DNA from: Candidatus Sabulitectum sp.
Lineage (GTDB): Bacteria; Fermentibacterota; Fermentibacteria; Fermentibacterales; Fermentibacteraceae
Direction of reading: 5' to 3'
Assembly: GCA_023145935.1 (NCBI GenBank)
Contig: JAGLDB010000153.1
Span: forward strand, 1-5,128
DNA: 5,128 nucleotides
Every line of letters starts with the position of its first letter. Position 1 is the first letter of the stretch. The notes beneath the pieces were generated by a model, which made no database searches, was not told the DNA's origin, and worked only from the letters and a program-made list of their open reading frames with translations. The translations under genes and the position numbers were made by a program. Positions 1 through 5,128 of the stretch are shown here, piece by piece.

Positions 1-1028
1 AAACTGCTCCAGCCGTAGCCCAGAGAATAGTCATCAATAAAACAGGAGAGCATCCATCTGGAAAGAATCTCTTCCATATCAGCAGTTTCGCCTGTGGCGG
101 ATTCAATGGCATCAATAACACCTTCAATACCTTTTACACTTCCGTGCATGCTGTTCCATATGAAATCCGCACCACCGTAGTTCTCGAAAAGATAAGAGAA
201 GAAAAGATAACCTGCTCCGTAGCCTGCTATATACCTGTTCATATCGGTGTAATCTGTCCATTTTATGGGAGATACACCCTTCATCTCTATAAAGGTTTCA
301 ACCTGGAAAGCCGGGTAGCCGCACAAAAATGTACCGGATTGAGCCTGATTCTCCAGTACCCACAGTTCCTCGCCGCTGAACGGCTTGATACCGTACTGTA
401 TAAGATGTACCAGTTCGTGACTGGCAGTATAGGTAGCGTCCTCCATGCGGGCAGGATAGCAGTCGATGTAAAGCATCTCTACTTCGTTGGAGTGACCGCC
501 GTAATAGTTCCTGGCTTCCCACTCTGTGAACATGTTGTAGGGGCTGAAATATCCGGCGATGTACCAGTTCTGAACACCGGGCTCATAACCGTCTTTGATG
601 TCCAGCATAAGGTAGTAGACCCTGGGGTCATCATCCATCAAGTCCGGGATGTCTCCAAAGTATTCCGCATCAGTGGCAGTAATTCCGTCTTCCCCTTCAA
701 GAGCTGTTGAAAGTGAGTCAACTGCATTCTGGTCGAAATTGATATCCCACTGGGTGTCCTCCACAAATATGTATGTAAGCTCGCCTGAGAACCGGCAGGT
801 AGCACTTGTGAGGTAAAACATCGGGTAGAGACCACTCTCGTCAATTGCCCAGAAGTTCACCACATCGCCGATCTCGTGAGGTCCATCTCTTCCTGCAAGA
901 GGTCCCGTGGGCCGGTTTACCGGGTCATGCCTCAGATCCATCTGCTGGATCTCCGGGAAGTAAAAAGTTCCATCAATGCCAAGAGGTCCTGTACCGAGAA
1001 GCACCGAAATCAGTATGAATATTGTCAT
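1..1028 (-). CDS. Secreted gluzincin-type zinc metalloprotease, M30/hyicolysin-like, 3'-truncated by window edge
   Basis: The reading frame is open from the ATG at 1028-1026 to the window edge, giving 342 codons and no stop; the C-terminus lies outside. The start overlaps the TAA of the upstream gene by one base (TAATG), with a GGAG 10 nt upstream inside that gene. The N-terminus (about residues 3-17, MTIFILISVLLGTGPLG) is hydrophobic and signal-like but lacks the usual Lys/Arg. Residues 204-208 read HELVH, a HExxH zinc motif, and Glu226 in the following WVLEN lies 18 residues after the second His. This is the HExxH...E arrangement of gluzincins (clan MA(E)). The preceding stretch (about 158-192: AGYFSP, HSNEVEMLYIDCYP) resembles family M30/hyicolysin, where a GYF..(S)N...YiD segment comes before the HExxH. 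I infer a Sec-exported endopeptidase acting outside the inner membrane. Confidence is high for a zinc protease and moderate for the M30 assignment. A C-terminal sorting domain may lie beyond the window. Confidence 0.85.
   Translation of the reverse strand, partial: MTIFILISVLLGTGPLGIDGTFYFPEIQQMDLRHDPVNRPTGPLAGRDGPHEIGDVVNFWAIDESGLYPMFYLTSATCRFSGELTYIFVEDTQWDINFDQNAVDSLSTALEGEDGITATDAEYFGDIPDLMDDDPRVYYLMLDIKDGYEPGVQNWYIAGYFSPYNMFTEWEARNYYGGHSNEVEMLYIDCYPARMEDATYTASHELVHLIQYGIKPFSGEELWVLENQAQSGTFLCGYPAFQVETFIEMKGVSPIKWTDYTDMNRYIAGYGAGYLFFSYLFENYGGADFIWNSMHGSVKGIEGVIDAIESATGETADMEEILSRWMLSCFIDDYSLGYGWSS
351..419 (-). other. Zinc-binding active site HELVH ... E of the gluzincin-like protease
   Basis: Codons 204-208 encode His-Glu-Leu-Val-His (419-405), and codon 226 encodes Glu in WVLEN (353-351). 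In gluzincins the two His and the distant Glu bind zinc and the Glu of HExxH is the catalytic base. All four residues are present, so this part of the protein shows no sign of inactivation. Confidence 0.75.
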
Positions 1029-1669
1029 TAGAATCTCGCTCCAACTGTGAATCTTACAGATGAAAAATCAGCACTTTCCGGGAAATCTATCGCAGTGTAA
1101 ATTCCCGGCTCCGAAGGGTCAAGAAGAGATGCATCGATGGCACTCACTACCCTGTTCACAACGGCGAAAGCTGCCACATAAGCCGTTCTTCTGAACCATT
1201 CGCGGCTTTCCCTCAGGGCATCATCGTAGTTTTCTCTGGCGCCTGCACTGGACCAGTCCCACCCGTCGGCACCAAACCGGCTGTGGTTGTCGAAGTAGTT
1301 CTGCTGGGCTTCCGGGTCATCGGGGTAGTAATATCTTGCAAGACTGCGAATGTAGTCATTGTACTCGCTGCTGCTGGAGAAATCACCAATATCATCCTGG
1401 AAATCTCTGTCGCGGAATGAAGCATCAATACCCGCCTGTTCCATAGCAAGATTTCTGTAATCATCCCTGTTGAATATGCCCTGCAGGTAGGATACTCCCA
1501 CTCCGGTCCATATGGAAGCCTCAAGACCCATGAAGATAGTACCTCTTGTGGAATGTCCCGCGTGAAGCTGACCCCAGCCAGGCAGTACAACAGACCTTAG
1601 AACGGTTCCCTTGTCGGCTCCCAGAAGAACCGTGGAGAAAAGAAGGAACAACACGATTGTTTTTTTCAT
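1028..1669 (-). CDS. Exported DUF5683-like envelope protein
   Basis: A complete 213-residue protein of unknown molecular function. Residues 1-18 (MKKTIVLFLLFSTVLLGA) form a signal peptide with a KK n-region and a hydrophobic core; no Cys is present, so it is not a lipoprotein. Residues 26-34 read SVVLPGWGQ, followed by a small, mostly hydrophobic segment (about 43-63). This matches the SxxLPGxGQ...G signature of DUF5683, a domain common in Bacteroidetes and related phyla. A second hydrophobic stretch (163-180, YVAAFAVVNRVVSAIDAS) ends in the V..iDA pattern typical of the same family. Between them is a polar, acidic and aromatic-rich region of about 100 residues (64-160). The C-terminus, FTVGARF, ends in Phe after alternating residues, as in outer-membrane proteins. 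The ATG follows the M6 gene's TGA by one base and has GGTGGTGA 6 nt upstream. Its location in the envelope and any helper role for the flanking proteases are inferred from context only. Confidence 0.85.
   Translation of the reverse strand: MKKTIVLFLLFSTVLLGADKGTVLRSVVLPGWGQLHAGHSTRGTIFMGLEASIWTGVGVSYLQGIFNRDDYRNLAMEQAGIDASFRDRDFQDDIGDFSSSSEYNDYIRSLARYYYPDDPEAQQNYFDNHSRFGADGWDWSSAGARENYDDALRESREWFRRTAYVAAFAVVNRVVSAIDASLLDPSEPGIYTAIDFPESADFSSVRFTVGARF
1039..1042 (-). promoter_or_regulatory. Shine-Dalgarno GGAG for the gluzincin-like gene
   Basis: The minus-strand sequence TTGGAGCGAGATTCTAATG puts GGAG 10 nt before the ATG at 1028. It lies inside the last codons of the DUF5683-like gene. It supports this ATG as the start and suggests translation is coupled to the upstream gene. 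Confidence 0.5.
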
Positions 1670-1670
1670 A

Positions 1671-4457
1671 TCAGTTCACCACCGCAGCATGGAAGAGTGC
1701 TTCTGCAGTCTCTCCCGATGAAGTCAATTCAAGACAGACATAGTAAACGCCAGGCGCCAGATTGTCTGTTCTCCACTCTACTTCCCATGGGACTCTGCCC
1801 GGGGCATCTCCGTGGTAATCAGCAACCAGCTCCCCTGCTACATTAAAAACTCGTATTCTGTACTGTGCATCACGGCCTGGAACAAAACGGATCTGCCCGG
1901 TTCCCCGAGTAACCGGGTTCGGCCAGACAAAGAAAGCATCTTCATTTAAAAGGCTCTGTGATGAAGCTATAGACGGCAGATGCTCCAGAGGCCAGCATCT
2001 TTCCCCGCCTCTGTCCATCCCGGTATTCCAGCCATCAGATTCAAAACCGGTAAAGAAAGCACCCAAAACCCCGCCTGCAGTAATAGACATTATTCTGCTC
2101 TGGCTCTCTCCGTCAAACCTGTGAAGAATCGGAGTGCCTATGGGTTTGTCGCCGAAAGCATAGGGGCTGCCGCCTGTGGGAACTCCACTGCCGTTCCATA
2201 TGAAGACCCTTCCATCTCTCAGGGATGAACAGGCAAAACCGCTTCCCCCAAGACCAGACGTGAATCTTGAGTATTCGTATGTCAGTGAATCTGTCTCTGT
2301 TGTAAATGGCCAGTCGGTTACCATGGTTCCCGAAGATGAGAAAGCTTCGATACCGATGGTGGTTTCCACCAGAATTTCTATATTCCCGTGGCTGTCCAGG
2401 TCGGCCATGAAAGGATCTGAAAGAACCTGCCCCTGCAGACTTATTGGGAAGCCTGGTTCGCTGGCACTGGTCTCGTCATACATCCACAATTTTCCACCGG
2501 AGACAACAGCGGTTTCAACATCTCCGTCACGATCAAAATCACCGGCAACAGGCAGTGTTGAATTCTCGCTGCCCGGGTGAACCGGCCAGCCAAAAATGGT
2601 TCCGCCACCAGGGCCGACTCTTCTCACAGAACCGTCTACTGCCACAAGAATAAGACCGGGATCTGTTTCATGCGGGAATAAACATCCGCCAATAATATCC
2701 ATTGCAAAGGTTTTGGGCCACCTGGCGTCTAAACTTCCATCAGGGTTTACCCTGTAGACTTCACGGTTCTCAAGAATTGCAAATACACTGTTCAAAGATT
2801 GTGAGGCTATGACCTGAACCGCAGGTGAAGGAAGATCAACAGGCCATCCCGGAGCCTGGGACCAGTCTGGAAGGCGCATATGGATCTGGCCGTCTTCCTC
2901 GGGAATCACCAGGTACTCGGTTCCCCCCACTGAGAAAACAACCAGTGGAGCTGTTACATTCAATCCCAGTGGGACCGGACCCGATCCATCTGCAGGAACG
3001 AACTTGGCCTGACCGTTGCCGGTGACAAACGCTGTAAGAATTCCATCCGGGGAATTCCATAAAACCGAACCGAATCTTGCTGCACCAACCGAAACAGGCC
3101 ACCCTGGAACTGTTCCAAGAAGGCTGTAGACAAAACTCATTGAATTTGCAGAGTTATCGAGAACATCTATTTTTACACCGGTATAACCACCCCATGAAGC
3201 ATCTGTGGAAGGGGTTGTTTCAGGGGAGAACTCCCATGCGTAGCCATCTCTTTTCCAGGGATCGTATTCACTGCCCTCAATGCTGAACCATGTGGCAAAT
3301 CCGTAGTCTAGATCCTGTATTCCGTCAGCTTCCTCCACATCCACACCTTTATGGAGTGGATCAACATTCACAATATTTGCTGCCCTGTATGCACCAAGTC
3401 GGGTTTCATCAACATGCCAGATCAGAATCCCTGATCCTGGAAGACCGTAATCTCTGTCGTGGGGGCCGCACTGCCCGTTCCCATCAGGATCCCGCTGTCT
3501 GTTTTCAATAAGAAGGTATTCTGTCGAGTTCAATGGTATTTTGTAGACTTCACTCATCTGGTCAACTGTGTATTCACCGGGCGTTATCACAATCGGCTCA
3601 AGCCAGCCCAGAGCGACTCGGGACCATGCGCCTGGAGCTGCCGGCCAGTACCCGTTCATCAGCCACTGTCCATAGCCCATAAGATCCCATCCACCCACTC
3701 CAACTGCGCCTGTATAGGTATTGTAAAGATCAGGCAGACCAAGCTGATGGCCGAATTCGTGCACTATTGTACCCAGTACGCCAAGGCCGTAGTTGTCCTG
3801 AGCTTCCCGCTCCGGGTCAATACACCCTTCTCTTACCTGTACTCCATCATCTGTCTGTACGAAACCGGAACCCAGGTAGTACTCAAGATCTGAAGAATTA
3901 ACAAACATTGAGTGGATGTCACCAGGGCTGTTACCAAGAATATCAGCTTCATTACCAGATCCTGCATGCATAACAATGATTGCATCATATCTTGAAAAAT
4001 CCACCTGGTCATCTGCTGAAAGAACAGCATCCCGGAACAACTGGCATTGTCCTAGACCGTTTTTTGAATCTGCACCGTAATAACCCATCTGGTGATTCAC
4101 CATGAATGCTTCATCATCATTCGGGTACTGGGAAAGCACAAGTTGAAGATAGCCATTACTTACATCGTTGTAGTAATCCTCTACCTGAGACATCACATCT
4201 GCAACCTCTGCACTGTTGCTTTCGAACTCTCCGTTACCGCTGGTTGAATCGGTGTAATCAGGAAGAAATTCCACCTTCAGAACACACACCCGGATAGTAG
4301 AGTCCGCATCGAGAGCCTGCGGTGAACCTTGAATGGAAACAATGGGAAAACCGTCAGAAATTCCCTCGGGAACATCCTGAACCATGGCTCCCGGAAAAGG
4401 CGGAGCCGCAAAAGCGACTCCGCATATTGTGATTGTAAGAAACAAAAACTTTATCAT
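1671..4457 (-). CDS. Secreted M6-family (immune inhibitor A-like) metalloprotease with beta-propeller and C-terminal FlgD-like/T9SS-type domain
   Basis: A complete 928-residue multidomain protein. Residues 1-17 form a Sec signal peptide with likely cleavage AFA|AP. Residues 55-445 are an M6 catalytic region. HEFGHQLGLPD (233-243) is the metzincin-type HExxHxxGxxD motif, with His233, His237 and Asp243 as zinc ligands and Glu234 as base. GGWDLMGYG (255-263) supplies the Met-turn (Met260). The segment GSGILIWHVDE (341-351) and the DYDAIIVMHAGSGNE-like stretch (156-170) are also typical of M6. Residues about 451-830 contain GWP-type repeats with FG-GAP/EF-like acidic loops (DFDRDGDVE, 640-648; DLDSHGNIE, 686-694), suggesting a beta-propeller. 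Residues about 840-928 contain VWPNP, FNVAGELV and APGVYYV, the hallmarks of FlgD-Ig-like or T9SS type A C-terminal domains. The protein probably degrades extracellular proteins, and the CTD may direct outer-membrane passage or anchoring. The start overlaps the PorV/PorQ-like stop by one base (TAATG) with no clear Shine-Dalgarno, suggesting reinitiation. The protease call is firm; the secretion route is inferred. Confidence 0.93.
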   Translation of the reverse strand: MIKFLFLTITICGVAFAAPPFPGAMVQDVPEGISDGFPIVSIQGSPQALDADSTIRVCVLKVEFLPDYTDSTSGNGEFESNSAEVADVMSQVEDYYNDVSNGYLQLVLSQYPNDDEAFMVNHQMGYYGADSKNGLGQCQLFRDAVLSADDQVDFSRYDAIIVMHAGSGNEADILGNSPGDIHSMFVNSSDLEYYLGSGFVQTDDGVQVREGCIDPEREAQDNYGLGVLGTIVHEFGHQLGLPDLYNTYTGAVGVGGWDLMGYGQWLMNGYWPAAPGAWSRVALGWLEPIVITPGEYTVDQMSEVYKIPLNSTEYLLIENRQRDPDGNGQCGPHDRDYGLPGSGILIWHVDETRLGAYRAANIVNVDPLHKGVDVEEADGIQDLDYGFATWFSIEGSEYDPWKRDGYAWEFSPETTPSTDASWGGYTGVKIDVLDNSANSMSFVYSLLGTVPGWPVSVGAARFGSVLWNSPDGILTAFVTGNGQAKFVPADGSGPVPLGLNVTAPLVVFSVGGTEYLVIPEEDGQIHMRLPDWSQAPGWPVDLPSPAVQVIASQSLNSVFAILENREVYRVNPDGSLDARWPKTFAMDIIGGCLFPHETDPGLILVAVDGSVRRVGPGGGTIFGWPVHPGSENSTLPVAGDFDRDGDVETAVVSGGKLWMYDETSASEPGFPISLQGQVLSDPFMADLDSHGNIEILVETTIGIEAFSSSGTMVTDWPFTTETDSLTYEYSRFTSGLGGSGFACSSLRDGRVFIWNGSGVPTGGSPYAFGDKPIGTPILHRFDGESQSRIMSITAGGVLGAFFTGFESDGWNTGMDRGGERCWPLEHLPSIASSQSLLNEDAFFVWPNPVTRGTGQIRFVPGRDAQYRIRVFNVAGELVADYHGDAPGRVPWEVEWRTDNLAPGVYYVCLELTSSGETAEALFHAAVVN
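1674..1940 (-). other. C-terminal FlgD-Ig-like / T9SS type A-like domain of the M6 protease
   Basis: Residues about 840-928 read VWPNPV, then IRFVPG, YRIRVFNVAGELV, VPWEVEWRT and LAPGVYYVCLEL. This order (PNP, hydrophobic strand, [YF]n..G.lV, W.., aPGvYyv.l) is shared by FlgD Ig-like domains and T9SS type A sorting domains. The W-x-V-x-W segment is closer to the FlgD type. The tail ends AAVVN without the Lys/Arg seen at the end of many T9SS CTDs. It may be a sorting signal or only a structural Ig-like cap. Confidence 0.65.
1676..1683 (-). promoter_or_regulatory. Shine-Dalgarno-like GGTGGTGA for the DUF5683-like gene
   Basis: The sequence GGTGGTGA lies 6 nt before the ATG at 1669, within the final codons of the M6 protease gene. 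It is a partial match to the anti-SD complement at good spacing and supports the annotated start. The stop-to-start gap is one base. Confidence 0.4.
1968..3107 (-). other. Region encoding a GWP-repeat beta-propeller within the M6 protease
   Basis: Residues about 451-830 carry a recurring G-[WF]-P-hydrophobic motif. The key aromatic or its equivalent sits at 453, 495 (degenerate, GPVPLGL), 538, 580, 624, 670, 716 and perhaps 764 (GGSPYAF). The spacing is 42-48 residues, the length of one beta-propeller blade. Acidic DxDxDG- or DxDxxG-type loops at 640-648 and 686-694 resemble FG-GAP/VCBS calcium sites. The likely role is protein or surface binding rather than catalysis. Blade number (7 or 8) cannot be settled from the sequence alone. 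Confidence 0.65.
3729..3761 (-). other. M6 zinc-binding motif HEFGHQLGLPD
   Basis: Codons 233-243 encode HEFGHQLGLPD. The third zinc ligand is Asp rather than the His of most metzincins, as is usual in M6 immune inhibitor A proteins. The Met-turn WDLM follows 14-17 residues later, and all expected catalytic residues are intact. Confidence 0.9.
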
Positions 4458-5128
4458 TAGAACTGCAGCGTCAGACTGTACTTCTGATTGTACTTGCCGG
4501 ATCCCTGAAGAGATTTCTCTACCGGGATGAACGCCATATCAAGCTGGAAATCGTTCCACTGAAGACCTGCGCCGAAGGAAACACCGGAAATTGTTGTTTC
4601 TCCCTCTGTATCGTGCACGTAACCGGCCCTGAGGGCAAGAAGACTGTAGTACCAGAACTCTGCCCCGGCACCCCACTTATTGCCCTTCAATTCCTCACCG
4701 ATCCCGTCTTCTATCTCAACAAGCAGCTTTGTGTAATCTGCGGCAATAAGCAGAGAAGTAAGCTCGTCCTCAAATGGAACATAGGCTACTCCAAACTTGA
4801 ACTTCCGGGGAAGGGGGTTGTTCTCACTGTTACCGCCGTAACTCATATTAGGTCCAAGGTTGGTTACTGTGGCACCTACTGAGATATTCCCGAATGACTG
4901 CTCTGGAACATGATAGAGCACACCAAGATCTGCAGCAAATGAAGATCCCTTGCCGTTGTCGGCGTAGTAAAGATGATCATAGATGAATTTCAGCCCAAGC
5001 CCCACTGCCAGCCCCGGTGCTACCTCTGTGCCAAAAGCAGCGTCAGTTGAAATACCGTAGGAGTAGAATGTACCGATTGGCTCAGTGCTGCCAGCTTCGA
5101 TCTCCTGCTGCTCACCCATGGACATGAA
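4457..5128 (-). CDS. PorV/PorQ family outer-membrane beta-barrel protein, 5'-truncated by window edge
   Basis: About 223 C-terminal residues of a larger protein. The frame stays open to the window edge, with a TTC codon before the first Met, so the ATGs at 5125 and 5119 are internal rather than the start. The family signature is clear: GLAVGLGLKFIYDHLYYADNG, then SSFAADLGVLYHV, then VTNLGPNMSYGG...NPLPRKFKFGVAYVP, then a strand containing AADYTKLL. It ends with ALRAGYV...ISGVSFGAGLQW..FQLDMAFIP and the terminal strand YSLTLQF ending in Phe. Alternating hydrophobic strands and the final aromatic residue fit an outer-membrane barrel inserted by BamA. Family members usually have an additional N-terminal part of roughly 100 or more residues, lost here. 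In Bacteroidetes, PorV binds T9SS substrates and shuttles them to the attachment complex, while PorQ works with PorZ and PorU. The gene overlaps the CTD-bearing M6 protease gene, so a substrate-receptor pairing is plausible. The sequence does not distinguish PorV from PorQ or from a general FadL-like relative. Confidence 0.8.
   Translation of the reverse strand, partial: FMSMGEQQEIEAGSTEPIGTFYSYGISTDAAFGTEVAPGLAVGLGLKFIYDHLYYADNGKGSSFAADLGVLYHVPEQSFGNISVGATVTNLGPNMSYGGNSENNPLPRKFKFGVAYVPFEDELTSLLIAADYTKLLVEIEDGIGEELKGNKWGAGAEFWYYSLLALRAGYVHDTEGETTISGVSFGAGLQWNDFQLDMAFIPVEKSLQGSGKYNQKYSLTLQF

Noticed and set aside
144..710. Plus-strand open frame of 188 codons
   Set aside because: It is fully antisense to the protease frame that carries the HELVH...E site and a signal-like N-terminus; its translation shows no recognisable domain.
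1213..1590. Minus-strand open frame of 125 codons
   Set aside because: It lies inside the DUF5683-like gene in another frame, and only the longer frame has a signal peptide and family signature.
2176..2580. Plus-strand open frame of 134 codons
   Set aside because: It is the antisense shadow of the propeller-coding region; its composition is that of a reverse-frame translation.
3459..3893. Plus-strand open frame of 144 codons
   Set aside because: It is antisense to the M6 catalytic region, where the minus-strand protein is strongly conserved in motif; no family resemblance is visible in the plus-strand product.
4422..4457. Lipoprotein signal with Cys12 in the M6 protease
   Set aside because: The residues before Cys12 are I-T-I; a small residue (Gly, Ala or Ser) is needed at -1, and a good signal peptidase I site (AFA|AP) follows.
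5117..5125. ATG codons at 5125 and 5119 as the start of the PorV/PorQ-like gene
   Set aside because: The frame remains open upstream to the window edge, there is no signal peptide, and the residues after the Met match the middle of the family rather than its N-terminus.
1..5128. CRISPR array, tRNA, rRNA, insertion sequence or intergenic regulatory region
   Set aside because: The whole window is covered by four abutting or overlapping coding frames, and I saw no spaced direct repeats, terminal inverted repeats, cloverleaf sequences or U-tract hairpins.

Overview
The window is one densely packed minus-strand gene cluster with almost no non-coding DNA. In transcription order (right to left) it holds: the C-terminal part of a PorV/PorQ-type outer-membrane beta-barrel protein (4457-5128, start outside the window); a complete 928-residue secreted M6-family (immune inhibitor A-like) zinc metalloprotease with a beta-propeller and a C-terminal FlgD-like/T9SS-type domain (1671-4457); a complete 213-residue exported protein with the DUF5683-type SxxLPGWGQ signature (1028-1669); and the first 342 codons of a second secreted zinc protease, a gluzincin resembling family M30/hyicolysin (1-1028, C-terminus outside the window). 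The last gene has no stop codon inside the window, so a simple ORF search misses it. I found it by translating the minus strand from the ATG that overlaps the stop of the DUF5683-like gene.

The junctions are 1-nt overlaps of the form TAATG (at 4457 and at 1028) and a 1-nt gap (at 1670). No promoter or terminator fits between the genes, so they are almost certainly one transcript with coupled translation. All four products carry export or envelope features: three have N-terminal signal-like hydrophobic segments, and the PorV/PorQ-like fragment is beta-barrel-like and ends in Phe, as does the DUF5683-like protein.

The combination of a PorV/PorQ-like barrel, an M6 protease with GWP-type propeller repeats and a C-terminal PNP...GxxV...aPGVYY domain, and a DUF5683 protein points to a Gram-negative bacterium of the Fibrobacteres-Chlorobi-Bacteroidetes superphylum or a nearby candidate phylum such as Fermentibacterota/Aegiribacteria, WOR-3 or Cloacimonadota. 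That placement is inferred from protein style, not from a marker gene. The G+C content looks close to 50%.

The working model is an operon for extracellular proteolysis: two unrelated zinc proteases are exported across the inner membrane by Sec. At least the M6 protein may then be taken across or held at the outer membrane by a type IX-like route in which PorV/PorQ-type barrels act as the receptor or shuttle. No RNA gene, mobile element, CRISPR array or intergenic regulatory region is visible.
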